Made by a program: the position numbers and the translations under genes
In this document: positions 51,365 to 60,190 of the stretch, piece by piece
Position numbering within the stretch: position 1 is the first letter of the stretch
Layout of the letters: every line of letters begins with the position of its first letter
The notes under the pieces: generated by a model
Told to the model about the DNA's origin: nothing
The model's database searches: none
The model's input: the letters and a program-made list of their open reading frames with translations, nothing else
DNA from: Bradyrhizobium hereditatis
Lineage (GTDB): Bacteria > Pseudomonadota > Alphaproteobacteria > Rhizobiales > Xanthobacteraceae
Direction of reading: 5' to 3'
DNA length: 64,000 nucleotides
Assembly (NCBI RefSeq): GCF_020329435.1
Contig: NZ_JAGKJK010000001.1
Location: 124,001-188,000, forward strand

Positions 51365-52096
51365 ATGATCACGCTCTATGGCTCCGGGCCGAATTTCGGC
51401 CTTCCCGACGCAAGCCCGTTCGTGACCAAGGCCGAGACCTTGTTGCGGATGTCGAAACTGCCGTTCGAAAAAGCGATGATGAGCTTTTCGAAGGCGCCCA
51501 AAGGCAAGATTCCCTATATCGAGGACGACGGCCAGTTGCTGGGCGATTCCACGCTGATCCGCTGGCACCTCGAGAAGAAATACGGCATCGATTTCGATCA
51601 GGGTCTTTCCGCCGAGCAACTCGCCATCTCCTGGGCGTTCGAGAAAATGGCGGAGGACAATCTCTACTGGGCCAGCGTCTACTTCCGCTGGATGATTGAC
51701 GACAATTTCCGCAAAGGGCCGGTCAATTTCTTCAAGGACGTGCCCGCGCTGGTGCGGCCCGTGGTTGTCGCGATGATCCGCCGCCGTCTGCGCAAAACGC
51801 TGCACGGCCAGGGGCTGGGCCGCCACTCCGCCGACGAGATCACCGCGATCGGAATCCGCTCGATCGATGCGATGGCGGCCTATCTCGGCGACAAGCCGTT
51901 CTTCATGGGCACTACGCCGGCTGGCATCGACGCCACGATGTTCGCGTTTGCGGTCAGTGCGATTTGTCCGCTGTTCGAATCGGATCTGCAGCGGGCGGCC
52001 GCAAGCCACGCCAATTTGCGGCGCTATGTCGGCCGCATGACCGCGCGATTCTATCCGGAACTCCAGGAGATCGCGGGTTGCCAAGCGGCGGCGTGA
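51365..52096 (+). CDS. Glutathione S-transferase family protein (FAXC/metaxin-like)
   Basis: 243 residues, MITLYGSGPNFGLPDASPFV, thioredoxin-like domain with KIPYIEDDGQLLGDSTLIRW, and a helical domain with GKHSADEI-like RHSADEITAIGIRSIDAMAA and TPAGIDATMFAFAVSAICPL. The pattern is that of the metaxin/failed-axon-connection group rather than classical GSTs. Start at 51365; the frame extends to 51314 without a ribosome binding site. Role unknown. It ends just before a strong bidirectional terminator. Confidence 0.85.
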   Translation: MITLYGSGPNFGLPDASPFVTKAETLLRMSKLPFEKAMMSFSKAPKGKIPYIEDDGQLLGDSTLIRWHLEKKYGIDFDQGLSAEQLAISWAFEKMAEDNLYWASVYFRWMIDDNFRKGPVNFFKDVPALVRPVVVAMIRRRLRKTLHGQGLGRHSADEITAIGIRSIDAMAAYLGDKPFFMGTTPAGIDATMFAFAVSAICPLFESDLQRAAASHANLRRYVGRMTARFYPELQEIAGCQAAA

Positions 52097-52121
52097 GTCC
52101 AGGGCAGCGCGCAAAGAAAAC

Positions 52122-52140
52122 CCCCCGGCGGGGCCGGGGG
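52122..52140. terminator. Bidirectional terminator between the GST and cspA genes
   Basis: CCCCCGGC (52122-52129), loop GGG, GCCGGGGG (52133-52140): a perfect 8-bp stem between convergent genes, with AAAA on the left and TT on the right. It likely serves both strands. Confidence 0.7.
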
Positions 52141-52156
52141 TTCAAGGTGTTGTGGT

Positions 52157-52366
52157 CTAGGTGACCTTGAGGTTTTCCGCGGAAGTCTTTCCGCGATTTT
52201 CGACAAGGTCGTACTCGATGTGCTGGTTTTCGTTGAGAGTGGTGAGTCCCGCACGCTCGACGGCCGAGATGTGGACGAACACGTCCTTCTCGCCGACCGC
52301 CGGCTTGATGAACCCATACCCCTTGGTGGGGTTGAACCACTTGACGGTGCCCTTGTGCATCGCCAT
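52157..52366 (-). CDS. cspA: Cold-shock protein CspA family
   Basis: 69 residues: single cold-shock domain with RNP1 KGYGFIKP and RNP2 DVFVHIS. Binds single-stranded RNA/DNA as a chaperone. GGAGA precedes the start. A short dyad GGACT-TAGAT-AGTCC lies just upstream in its leader (about 52383-52397), where cold-shock genes often have structured leaders. Confidence 0.95.
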   Translation of the reverse strand: MAMHKGTVKWFNPTKGYGFIKPAVGEKDVFVHISAVERAGLTTLNENQHIEYDLVENRGKTSAENLKVT

Positions 52367-52397
52367 CGCCTGTCTCCAAGTTTGGACTTAGATAGTC

Positions 52398-52727
52398 CGG
52401 ACAAAAAAAGACGCGGCCACGTTTTCCACGTGCCACGCCACAAACGGGCTTCCCGATAGCTGCTAGATTTCCTGCTCGCGAAACGCACAGTCGAACGGCC
52501 TGAATCCGATTGCACCGCGGATTGCAACACGAAATTTGGACATTCGCAAGGTTTTGGCTGACTGTTGCAAATCGTCCTGGTCTCGCGGGCTGTGGCAGCC
52601 GGACCACATTAGCGCGTATTCGGCGCCGCGCCGATTGACCCTTGCACGAACTGGGGGCAAATCGTTGCGGATTATCGGCATTTGCGCATTTTTTCGCCCT
52701 GGCGCTTCGCCCTTTGGAATGGATTGC
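52398..52727. other. Divergent upstream region cspA / autotransporter gene
   Basis: It must hold the cspA promoter and leader (minus strand) and the promoter of the outer-membrane protein gene at 52728 (plus). The plus frame of the latter is open through most of it but codes for nothing recognisable. No RNA gene or clear promoter could be fixed by eye. Confidence 0.35.
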
Positions 52728-53867
52728 ATGCGCGGCTCACGGCGGTCCTCGCGAGCATTAGAAACCGGAACCGGGCGTGCGCTGGCGCGTCTGGCCGCGA
52801 TTGCATTCGTCCTCATGGCCGTCATGTCCGCCGCGCACGCACAATCGCCGATACCTACACCCACGCCGACGCCCACGCCTTCGCCGACGCCGAGCCCAAC
52901 TCCGACGGTAATCAATTCGACGGTCTCATCAGGCGCAGCGCTGACAAACCTCGGCAGCAATTTCCTGGAGCGGCTGGGCAATCAGTCGAGCAACGGTTTC
53001 AACCGCCTGCAGCGGACCAATCCGGGCGGCGGCGGCGCGTCCGAGAGTGTCGAAGCGCCGCGCTACCGGACCTGGTTCGAAGCATATGGGAATTCGACCA
53101 AGAACGGCGCTGTCGGCGATTTCGTCGGCGATAGCAGAAAGACCTGGGGCGGCGTGGCTGGTATCGGCGCGCGGGTCGCGCCGGGCATCAATGTCGGCTT
53201 CTCGGTCGACCAGAGCCGCTCCGCGATCGATATTCCGCTGGCGCTGCAATCGGCGACGATCGACCTGACACAAGTTGGCTTTACGGCCTCCGTCGATAGT
53301 GGGCCGTGGACGTGGGCGAGCGCGGTGGTGCACGGCTTCGGCAACATCCATTCGCGCCGCGATACTGGCTTGGGGATAGCGACCGCCGGATACAACGCGC
53401 GGCTCGACGGTGTGCTCAGCGAGATCAGCTATTACTGGTCCAAGGATCAGGGCCGCATTGTGCCCAAGGCCGCGTTCGAATATGTCCGCGCCCAGACCGG
53501 GGCGCTGCAGGAGATCGGCGGCCTCGATCCGGTGTCCGCGACGGGCGCGACCGTGCAGCGCGGGCGGCTGCTGATCGGCGCGGAGATCGGTCACTACTGG
53601 ATATTCGACGGCAAGATTTTGGACCTGTCGGGCTACGGCAAGTTCGTCGACAATCTCGTGCAAAATTTCTCCGATATCACGGTCAGTCTCGGCGGCCAGA
53701 GCCTGACCCTGCAGGGCATCGGCGAGAGCCGCTATGGCGCCGATGCCGGCGCCTCCGCGTCGCTGAGCCTCACCAACACGGCGCGGCTCTACGTCAATTA
53801 CGACGCCAAATTCCGCGCCGCGATGCAGTCGCATCAGGGCACGCTGGGACTGGAATTGAAGTGGTAG
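52728..53867 (+). CDS. Autotransporter-type outer-membrane beta-barrel protein
   Basis: 379 residues from the ATG at 52728. Signal peptide of 38 residues (n-region RGSRRSSR, core LAAIAFVLMAVM, SAAHA|QS). Next, a PTPTPTPTPSPTPSPTPT linker (about 42-59), a short passenger-like segment, and an autotransporter beta-domain of about 270 residues with repeating amphipathic strands and a terminal LGLELKW (aromatic last residue, as required for BAM). The passenger is nearly absent, so the protein may act as a barrel on its own or carry only the Pro-rich stalk. Start uncertain: the frame opens at 52536. Confidence 0.75.
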   Translation: MRGSRRSSRALETGTGRALARLAAIAFVLMAVMSAAHAQSPIPTPTPTPTPSPTPSPTPTVINSTVSSGAALTNLGSNFLERLGNQSSNGFNRLQRTNPGGGGASESVEAPRYRTWFEAYGNSTKNGAVGDFVGDSRKTWGGVAGIGARVAPGINVGFSVDQSRSAIDIPLALQSATIDLTQVGFTASVDSGPWTWASAVVHGFGNIHSRRDTGLGIATAGYNARLDGVLSEISYYWSKDQGRIVPKAAFEYVRAQTGALQEIGGLDPVSATGATVQRGRLLIGAEIGHYWIFDGKILDLSGYGKFVDNLVQNFSDITVSLGGQSLTLQGIGESRYGADAGASASLSLTNTARLYVNYDAKFRAAMQSHQGTLGLELKW

Positions 53868-53913
53868 CGGCCTCTTCCTCGCTCCGCTCTTGCACGGAGA
53901 GGTAAGGGACGGC

Positions 53914-55062
53914 CTATGTCCGGTCGACCCTGACGACGCGGCCTTTCTCGATCGCGAGCGCCAGCCGGCCGTGCTTCAGCGCAATGGCGGCTTCGCCGAA
54001 CAATTCGCGGCGCCAGCCGTGCAGGGCGGGAACGTCGGCATGATCGTCGGCGGCGATCTGGTCGAGATCGTCGACGGTCGCGATCACCTTGCTGGCAACG
54101 GCATGGCGCTCTGAGGTCATCCGCAGCAGCACTTTCAGCAGCTCGACGGTCGCAGCACCATTGGAATTGCCGCGTGGCTTTTCGATCTTCGGCAGCTTGT
54201 GGGGATCGCGGGCGAGCCCGCGCTGCACGGCGGCGATGATGTCGCTGCCCCATTTCGAGCGGTCAAAGCCCTTCGGCAGCGAGCGCAGGCTGGCGAGACG
54301 CTCCAGCGATGTCGGGGCGTGAGTCGCGATATCGCCGACCGCATCGTCCTTCAATACGCGCGAGCGCGGCACGTCGCGGCTTTGCGCTTCCTGCTCGCGC
54401 CACGCCGCGACTTCCATCAGCACGGCAAGCTCCTTCGGTTTGCGCACCCGCGTCTTGAGCCGCTCCCAGGCGCGCTCCGGATGGAAATCATAGGTCCTCG
54501 GCGAGGTCAGGACTTCCATCTCCTCACTGACCCAGTCGCTGCGACCGCGCTTCTTCAGGTCGGCGTCGAGCGCTGCGAAGACATCGCGCAAATGGGTGAC
54601 GTCGGAGATCGCGTAGTGCATCTGCTCGGGCGTCAGCGGCCGGCGCGACCAGTCGGTGAAGCGGTGGGTCTTGTCCGGCCGGTGACCGGTGACGCGCTCG
54701 ACGAGTTGGTCATAGGCGATGCTGTCGCCATAGCCGAGCACCATGGCTGCGACCTGCGTATCGAAGATCGGGTGCGGAATGGTACCGGATTGGTGCCAGA
54801 CGATCTCGATGTCCTGACGCGCGGCGTGAAACACCTTCAGCACCGCCTCGTTTCCCATCAGTTCGAAGAACGGCTTGAGGTCGATGCCGGGCGCCAGCGT
54901 GTCGATGACGACGGCCTCGTCCGGGCTTGCCATCTGCACGACGCAGAGCAGGGGGTAGTAGGTCGTCTCCCGCAGGAACTCGGTGTCGACGGTGATAACC
55001 TTGTGCTGGGCGAGCCGGGAGCAGGCAGCTGCGAGGTCGGAAGTGGTAGTGATCAGATCCAT
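53914..55062 (-). CDS. rnd: Ribonuclease D
   Basis: 382 residues from the ATG at 55062. DEDDy exonuclease motifs: VDTEFLRE (D26, E28), [11 protein letters not shown] (Asp), and [13 protein letters not shown] (Tyr and Asp). A helical C-domain with an HRDC-type segment ([20 protein letters not shown], then [13 protein letters not shown]) follows. Processes tRNA 3' ends. An upstream in-frame ATG at 55116 is less likely. Confidence 0.95.
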   Translation of the reverse strand: MDLITTTSDLAAACSRLAQHKVITVDTEFLRETTYYPLLCVVQMASPDEAVVIDTLAPGIDLKPFFELMGNEAVLKVFHAARQDIEIVWHQSGTIPHPIFDTQVAAMVLGYGDSIAYDQLVERVTGHRPDKTHRFTDWSRRPLTPEQMHYAISDVTHLRDVFAALDADLKKRGRSDWVSEEMEVLTSPRTYDFHPERAWERLKTRVRKPKELAVLMEVAAWREQEAQSRDVPRSRVLKDDAVGDIATHAPTSLERLASLRSLPKGFDRSKWGSDIIAAVQRGLARDPHKLPKIEKPRGNSNGAATVELLKVLLRMTSERHAVASKVIATVDDLDQIAADDHADVPALHGWRRELFGEAAIALKHGRLALAIEKGRVVRVDRT

Positions 55063-55249
55063 GAACAATCCATGACGCGTCGGACAGGCGTTCTGCCGAA
55101 AACGCTGATATGTCAAGGGTGTCGCGGAGGATTTGAGCCCTGCATTTGAGCCTGAACACGGCTTTTTTGCGTCCCAACCGGGGCTGGGCGACGTCTGACA
55201 AGCTGTTCCGGCGGTCGGGCGGCGGCCGGGTGAGAAAAACAGGTTACTC
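55063..55249. other. Region upstream of rnd
   Basis: 187 bases that must hold the rnd promoter on the minus strand. No gene or repeat recognised. The T-run near 55162-55167 is not preceded by a convincing stem. Confidence 0.3.
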
Positions 55250-55354
55250 CTAGCGGACGTGCCGCGACCGGCGCCGGCCCGACGGGATCGCTAGCACCGC
55301 GAGACAGAGAGCAATCATCACCATTCCCATGAATGCGAAGGCAAAGGCGTTCAC
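55250..55354 (-). CDS. Very small membrane protein (34 aa)
   Basis: A GTG at 55354 with GGGGAG 7 bases upstream opens a 34-codon frame: [20 protein letters not shown] (after the initiator) is one membrane helix, followed by [13 protein letters not shown], a strongly basic tail. The ribosome binding site and the helix-plus-basic-tail pattern, like that of the 43-residue protein at 19530, suggest it is real. Unknown function. Confidence 0.45.
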   Translation of the reverse strand: MNAFAFAFMGMVMIALCLAVLAIPSGRRRSRHVR

Positions 55355-55498
55355 GGCAATTCTCCCCGGTAAACCGTTAGACTTGTGCGGAGCGCGTTGA
55401 CCATTTCTTAATTCTAGGAGCCGGGGCCGACGTGCATTTGCGCATGGTGGATGGGCGCTTAAGGAGTTGAGTTAACGGCCCCTACAATCTCCGCCCCG
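55355..55498. other. Intergenic region after the ABC binding protein gene
   Basis: 144 bases; no gene seen. TTGACC near 55401 lies on the plus strand, but no matching -10 was convincing. Confidence 0.25.
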
Positions 55499-56713
55499 CT
55501 ACTTGCCAACCAGACTGCACCTACTGCGGTCGAGTGGTCGGAAGGCATGGTGCGGAGGGATCGTTGCGACGAGCTTGACGAAATCCCATGGGCGTTTCGA
55601 TTCCTCCGGTGACTTGACCTGAACGAGATAGAGGTCGTGCACCATGCGCTGGTCCTCGCGGATCCTGCCGTTCGGCGTGTAAGCGTCCGACACCGGCGTC
55701 GCCTTCATCTTAGCCATGACAGTCGCGCCATCATCGCTGTCGGTGTCCTTCACTGCCTGCAGATAATGGCGAACGGCGGAGTAGACGCCTGCCTGGATCT
55801 GCGAGGGCATTGCGTTCCTGCGGGCGAAGAAGGCGTCAGAGAAACGCCGCGCCGCCGGGGATAAATCCTCGAAGAAACTGGTCACGATGAGATCGCCTTT
55901 GGTCGCTTTGAGCCCGATCGCCTGGATGTCGACGTTCTGGAATGACATCGGCACGATCTTGATGCCTTGGCTGGCCAGCCCGAATTCCTCGGCCTGCTTG
56001 ATGGCGGTCGCATTGTCGCCGGCGACGTTGATCGCCAGTATTTTCGCGCCCGATGCCTGCGCCTGCAACGGGAAGGAGCTGTAGTCGGGCGTACCGAGCT
56101 GCGCCTTGACGCTGCCGGCAACTTTGCCGCCAAGTTCGGCGATCCTGGCCCGCGCCGTTGCTTCGATCGAATGTCCGAACGCGTAGTCGCCGGTGATGAA
56201 GAACCATGGCTCCTTGCTAGTCTGCATGATGCCTGACACCACGGCCGTGGCCGTCGAATAGGCGTCCTGAGTCCATTGCACGCTGGTCGGCGCGCAGGCC
56301 TCGTCAGTGAGTTGGTTGGCGCCGGCGCCGGAAATCAGGAAGATCTTTCCATTCGCCCGCACCAGTTCCTGGACCGCTAGCGCCGAGCCAGAACTGCCGC
56401 CGTCGGCGATCGCCTGGACGCCGTCACGCTCGAACCATTTTCGTGCCAGCGATGTCGCAATGTCAGGCTTGTTCTGATGGTCGGCCTGCAAGATCTCGAT
56501 CGGCTTGCCGTTGATCTTGCCGCCGAATTCTTCCGCCGCCATTCGCGCGGCCTCGACCGATCCGGCGCTCATCGCGGTTGCGAACACGCCGTTCATATCG
56601 GTGAGAACCCCGATGCGAACAGCATCGCCCTTGATCTCGGCCAGCGCCGACGATGCGGCGAGAATGATGGCGAGCAGTCCAATGGTCGTTGCCGATGTGT
56701 TGATATGGCCCAC
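55499..56713 (-). CDS. ABC transporter substrate-binding protein (branched-chain amino-acid type)
   Basis: 404 residues from a GTG at 56713 with GGAG 8 bases upstream (signal GHINTSATTIGLLAIILAAS, SALA|EI). Type I periplasmic-binding fold of the LivJ/Peripla_BP_6 family: VRIGVLTDMNGVFATAMSAG, EFGGKINGKPIEILQADHQN, ISGAGANQLTDEACAPTSVQ. Such proteins in catabolic clusters usually bind aromatic acids. No Liv permease or ATPase gene is adjacent, so it must use another transporter. A longer frame into the upstream gene is rejected. Last gene of the minus-strand catabolic operon. Confidence 0.88.
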   Translation of the reverse strand: MGHINTSATTIGLLAIILAASSALAEIKGDAVRIGVLTDMNGVFATAMSAGSVEAARMAAEEFGGKINGKPIEILQADHQNKPDIATSLARKWFERDGVQAIADGGSSGSALAVQELVRANGKIFLISGAGANQLTDEACAPTSVQWTQDAYSTATAVVSGIMQTSKEPWFFITGDYAFGHSIEATARARIAELGGKVAGSVKAQLGTPDYSSFPLQAQASGAKILAINVAGDNATAIKQAEEFGLASQGIKIVPMSFQNVDIQAIGLKATKGDLIVTSFFEDLSPAARRFSDAFFARRNAMPSQIQAGVYSAVRHYLQAVKDTDSDDGATVMAKMKATPVSDAYTPNGRIREDQRMVHDLYLVQVKSPEESKRPWDFVKLVATIPPHHAFRPLDRSRCSLVGK

Positions 56714-56772
56714 GTCGTTTCTCCAGTCGGTTTTTGTTTGGTTTTCGCCGGGGGTGCGTCGGCGTTTGTCGG

Positions 56773-57630
56773 TCACGCCGCTTCCGCGACAACCGTGTTA
56801 CGGAGGATGCCGATGCCGCTGATCTCGACCTCGACGGTGTCGCCGGGACGCATCCACAAGGGTGGTGTGCGTTTGGCGCCGACGCCGCCCGGCGTTCCCG
56901 TCACGATCACATCGCCCGGAGCGAGGGGGCAGATGGTGGAGATGTAGGCGATTAGCTCGGGTACGGGGGTGATGAGAAGGTCGGTGGTGGTGTCTTGCAC
57001 CACCACGCCGTTGAGCCGCGTTTGCAGCGTGAGCTTTGCGGGATCGGGAATTTCGTCAGACGTCACCATCCACGGCCCAAAGCTACCGCTTTCCGCGAAC
57101 GACTTGCCCGCGAGAAACTGGCTGGTGTGGCGCTGCCAGTCGCGCACGCTTCCCTCGTTGTAACAGCCATAACCGGCGACATGCCGAAGCGCGTGGGCAG
57201 GGGCAATGTGTCGGCCTGCCACTCCGATGATAACCGCCAGTTCGCCCTCGTAGTCGAAATCGTCGCTTACTTTCGGTTTCACGAGGGGCTGCAGGTGTCC
57301 GACGTGGCTGCACGGGAAGCGCGCGAACAGGGCCGGCCTTTCCGTGACGGTCCTGCCAGTTTCTTCGACATGATCGCGGTAGTTCAGGCCGACGCAGATG
57401 ATCTTGCCCGGATCGGAAATGACGGGCGCAAAGCTGAGCTCGTCGAGGTCATGGTCAGCCTGCGCTGATGTTACCAGCCGTGCTGCATCCGGCAGCCGCC
57501 CGCTTGCGATGAAGTCGCGAAGAGTCGCGATGCCTTCCGGCGCAAAACGGCGGCCGAGATCGACGACGCCGCCATTCGCCAGAACCCCGTAGCTCGGGCG
57601 CCCGTTCGCAGTAAATGACAACAACTTCAT
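56773..57630 (-). CDS. Fumarylacetoacetate hydrolase (FAH) family enzyme
   Basis: 285 residues from the ATG at 57630 (GGGAG 5 bases upstream). FAH C-domain: KIICVGLNYRDHVEE, FDYEGELAVIIG (metal-binding Glu pair) and DVIVTGTPGGVGAKRTPPLW with IEI-type end. The family hydrolyses or decarboxylates C-C bonds in ring-cleavage products. Probably acts after the extradiol dioxygenase of this cluster, as a hydrolase or hydratase/decarboxylase. Confidence 0.9.
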   Translation of the reverse strand: MKLLSFTANGRPSYGVLANGGVVDLGRRFAPEGIATLRDFIASGRLPDAARLVTSAQADHDLDELSFAPVISDPGKIICVGLNYRDHVEETGRTVTERPALFARFPCSHVGHLQPLVKPKVSDDFDYEGELAVIIGVAGRHIAPAHALRHVAGYGCYNEGSVRDWQRHTSQFLAGKSFAESGSFGPWMVTSDEIPDPAKLTLQTRLNGVVVQDTTTDLLITPVPELIAYISTICPLAPGDVIVTGTPGGVGAKRTPPLWMRPGDTVEVEISGIGILRNTVVAEAA

Positions 57631-57645
57631 CGTAGCTCCCAATGG

Positions 57646-59184
57646 TTATGCAAGTGAGGACTCCGCCGTCATCGGCGTAACGGCAGGCGATTGGACGGCG
57701 GCTAGCAGGGCAGCGAAGTCGTTTTCGGACCGCGCCGCGCCGAGCACGTAGCGGTCGGGCCTCACCATCACTGCTTGGACATCCTGCTGAAGAAGCCATT
57801 GATCGAGACCAGCCGCTTCGCCGCTGCGGATGACGGTGATGTCGGCATTGATCAGTGTGGTGCGCGCACCCTGGGACAGACCCGCCAGGAAATTGGAATC
57901 GGCGAACAGGCAGTAGCGATATCCGACATGGTCGTCGCTGCGCCGTCCATCGGGAAGGAAGAATTGCGGCGCAGGTCTGCCAGCAAGAGCCATATGCCCG
58001 GCCGCAAGTCCGGGACCCAGCAGCGGCTTTTGGACGTCCAGCTTGGCGGCGGCGTTGTCGCGCGGCTGGCCCGTTGCAAGCCCAGCCTCCATCGCCTTGG
58101 TGTTGATGAGGCCGCCGAGACGGATCGCGAGTTCGATGAACTCCCGAACATGCGGCGATCGCTCGTTTTCATAGCTGTCAAGCAGGCCCGCCTCGGCGCC
58201 GCCGCGGAGAACGGCATGCAGCTTCCATGCAAGGTTGGCGGCATCACGGATGCCCGCGCACATGCCCTGTCCGAGGAACGGAGGCGTTTGATGCGCCGAA
58301 TCGCCGGCGATGAACAGCCGGCCATTGCGCCAATGCTTTGCGATCGTCGAGTGGAAGGTGTAGACCGCCGCCCGTTCGATTTCGGCATCATCAGGCGAGA
58401 TCCAGGGCGCGAGCAACTGCCAGATCTGTTCCGGTTGTGTGACTGCCTGCGTCTGCTCATCCGGAAGGACCGTAATTTCCCAGCGCCGGCGGTTGCCGGT
58501 CCCTCTGACATAGGTGGCGGGACGCTTCGGATTGCAGAACTGGATGCTGTGATTTCCGAGATCAGGACGATCGCACTTGAGCAGGGCATCGACGACGAGC
58601 CACCTTTCATGGAAGCCGAGATCGTCCATCGGCGATCCCATGAAGCGACGTACCAGCGATCGGGCGCCATCACAGCCGACCACGTAGCGGACGCACGTTT
58701 CCGCGAGCCGACCGGTGCTGAGGTCCTCATATCTGACGTGGACGCCATGCTCATCTTGGTCGACGGCAAACACGTCACACCGGTTGCGGACGACGACATG
58801 CGGCCAGCGCCGCAGGCCATCATTCAGCACGTTTTCGAGGTCCGGCTGATGGAAGCGATAGCTCAGATGCCAGCCCATCGGGGTGATTTCGGCCGGCCGC
58901 GGCCAATCGAGCATCAGGCGGCCATCGGTGTCGACGAACCGCATGCCCGGGCTGAGGATGACGTGAGGCAGCACGGCATCGCTCAGCCCGATGGTCTGAA
59001 AGACACGCATCGCCTCGTCATCGAAATGGACGGCGCGCGGCAAATGATAGGCCTGCGCCTCGCGTTCGAGGACCAGCGTGTTGACGCCGCACAGGCCGAG
59101 CAGGTTGGCCAGCGTCGATCCGACAGGTCCAAGGCCGACCACGGCGACGTCGAAGGAAGGCGTATGGGCGCTGCGAACGTTCAT
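57646..59184 (-). CDS. FAD-dependent aromatic monooxygenase, MhpA-like
   Basis: 512 residues. FAD motifs: VAVVGLGPVGSTLANLLGLC near the N-terminus, GCDGARSLVRR (DG motif) and FIAGDSAHQTPPFLGQGMCA (GD motif); class A flavin hydroxylase with a C-terminal thioredoxin-like tail. Closest by memory to 3-(3-hydroxyphenyl)propionate 2-hydroxylase. It would ortho-hydroxylate a phenolic acid to a catechol. The start is uncertain: ATG 59184, or a GTG at 59226; neither has a strong ribosome binding site. It ends 15 bases before the FAH gene. Confidence 0.87.
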   Translation of the reverse strand: MNVRSAHTPSFDVAVVGLGPVGSTLANLLGLCGVNTLVLEREAQAYHLPRAVHFDDEAMRVFQTIGLSDAVLPHVILSPGMRFVDTDGRLMLDWPRPAEITPMGWHLSYRFHQPDLENVLNDGLRRWPHVVVRNRCDVFAVDQDEHGVHVRYEDLSTGRLAETCVRYVVGCDGARSLVRRFMGSPMDDLGFHERWLVVDALLKCDRPDLGNHSIQFCNPKRPATYVRGTGNRRRWEITVLPDEQTQAVTQPEQIWQLLAPWISPDDAEIERAAVYTFHSTIAKHWRNGRLFIAGDSAHQTPPFLGQGMCAGIRDAANLAWKLHAVLRGGAEAGLLDSYENERSPHVREFIELAIRLGGLINTKAMEAGLATGQPRDNAAAKLDVQKPLLGPGLAAGHMALAGRPAPQFFLPDGRRSDDHVGYRYCLFADSNFLAGLSQGARTTLINADITVIRSGEAAGLDQWLLQQDVQAVMVRPDRYVLGAARSENDFAALLAAVQSPAVTPMTAESSLA

Positions 59185-59258
59185 CGCGCCATCTGTTCGC
59201 AGCCGGGGCGGCGCTTCAACGTCCACGGCAAGACTGTCCGCGGAGCGGACGCCCTGGA

Positions 59259-60050
59259 TCAGGCTGTGACTGGAATCTCGGCGGCGGCCGATTGCATCGG
59301 TTCGACGAAACCGGCGACCGCCTCATTGAGCGAAAGCGCCGACCTGATCCAGATGATGGAGATGCAGCCAAGGACGATGCCGCCACGGACCACGGGGACA
59401 GCGATGCTCGATGTTTTTGCGTTGAACTCACCCTCATTGCGCACGGCATAGCCGCGCTGCATCGTCTCCTTGATTATCCGGGCAAGATAGGCCTCGTCGA
59501 GAAACGGCCGGTCCTCCGCATCGTCGATGCGCCGCAGATGATGGAGGATAACGTCGCGTTCCGCCGCCGGGCAGGCGGCGAGATAGGCGCGTCCAGCGGA
59601 AGTTCGCAGCATCGGCAGCCGCTTGCCGATCATGCCCCGGTCAATCGATAGCGGGCTGCGCGGGTGGGTGGTCTCCTGGATCACCATCGCAGCATTCTCA
59701 TAGGTCGACAGATCGACGGGCCAGACCAGGCGCTTGCTGAGCTCGGCGAGGTAGGGCGCGGCGGCCTGGCAGATCACGACGCCGGGATCATGTCCGTCGC
59801 CAAGGCTGCTGGCGCGCCGCGTCACCCTGAAACGGTCGTCGCTGGCGCTGCGTGCGACATAGCCAAGCTCTTCGAGGGTTTCGAGCAGACGGTAGACCGT
59901 GGGCCGCGGCAGGTTAAGCTGACGTGCGACGTCGCCCGCCCGGATTCCCCCCGAGCGGTTGACTTCGTGCAGCACATCGAGACCGCGCTTGAAGGCGCGC
60001 ACGCCCTCCGACCGCCGCGGTTTTCCTGATCGCGTCCGCTCCTTGGACAC
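59259..60050 (-). CDS. IclR-family regulator (MhpR-like)
   Basis: 263 residues: N-terminal HTH (KRGLDVLHEVNRSGGIRAGD, VARQLNLPRPTVYRLLETLE), IclR effector domain from about 95 (AAPYLAELSKRLVWPVDLST ... YAVRNEGEFNAKTSSIAVPV). Such regulators activate aromatic-acid genes; E. coli MhpR is the analogue for phenylpropionate. It lies between the catabolic genes and the divergent dioxygenase, so probably controls both. Confidence 0.9.
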   Translation of the reverse strand: MSKERTRSGKPRRSEGVRAFKRGLDVLHEVNRSGGIRAGDVARQLNLPRPTVYRLLETLEELGYVARSASDDRFRVTRRASSLGDGHDPGVVICQAAAPYLAELSKRLVWPVDLSTYENAAMVIQETTHPRSPLSIDRGMIGKRLPMLRTSAGRAYLAACPAAERDVILHHLRRIDDAEDRPFLDEAYLARIIKETMQRGYAVRNEGEFNAKTSSIAVPVVRGGIVLGCISIIWIRSALSLNEAVAGFVEPMQSAAAEIPVTA

Positions 60051-60190
60051 TTGCGAAACCTCCCTTGTGCTGCCCAGCCCGTCGCCTCAGCATCGGCCCG
60101 GCGATTTGGCGGGATGCGCACTTTACACCACGCGTTCGCAGGGTCGGTAGCCAGCAAGTATTGTCGCAGCGATCCCGAGAAGGAACTGAC

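Noticed and set aside
52848..52920. CRISPR or tandem DNA repeat at the Pro-Thr region
   Set aside because: It is a low-complexity codon repeat inside a coding frame, without spacers.
57775..59451. 558-codon plus-strand ORF
   Set aside because: Shadow of the MhpA-like monooxygenase gene; no ribosome binding site and no recognisable motif.
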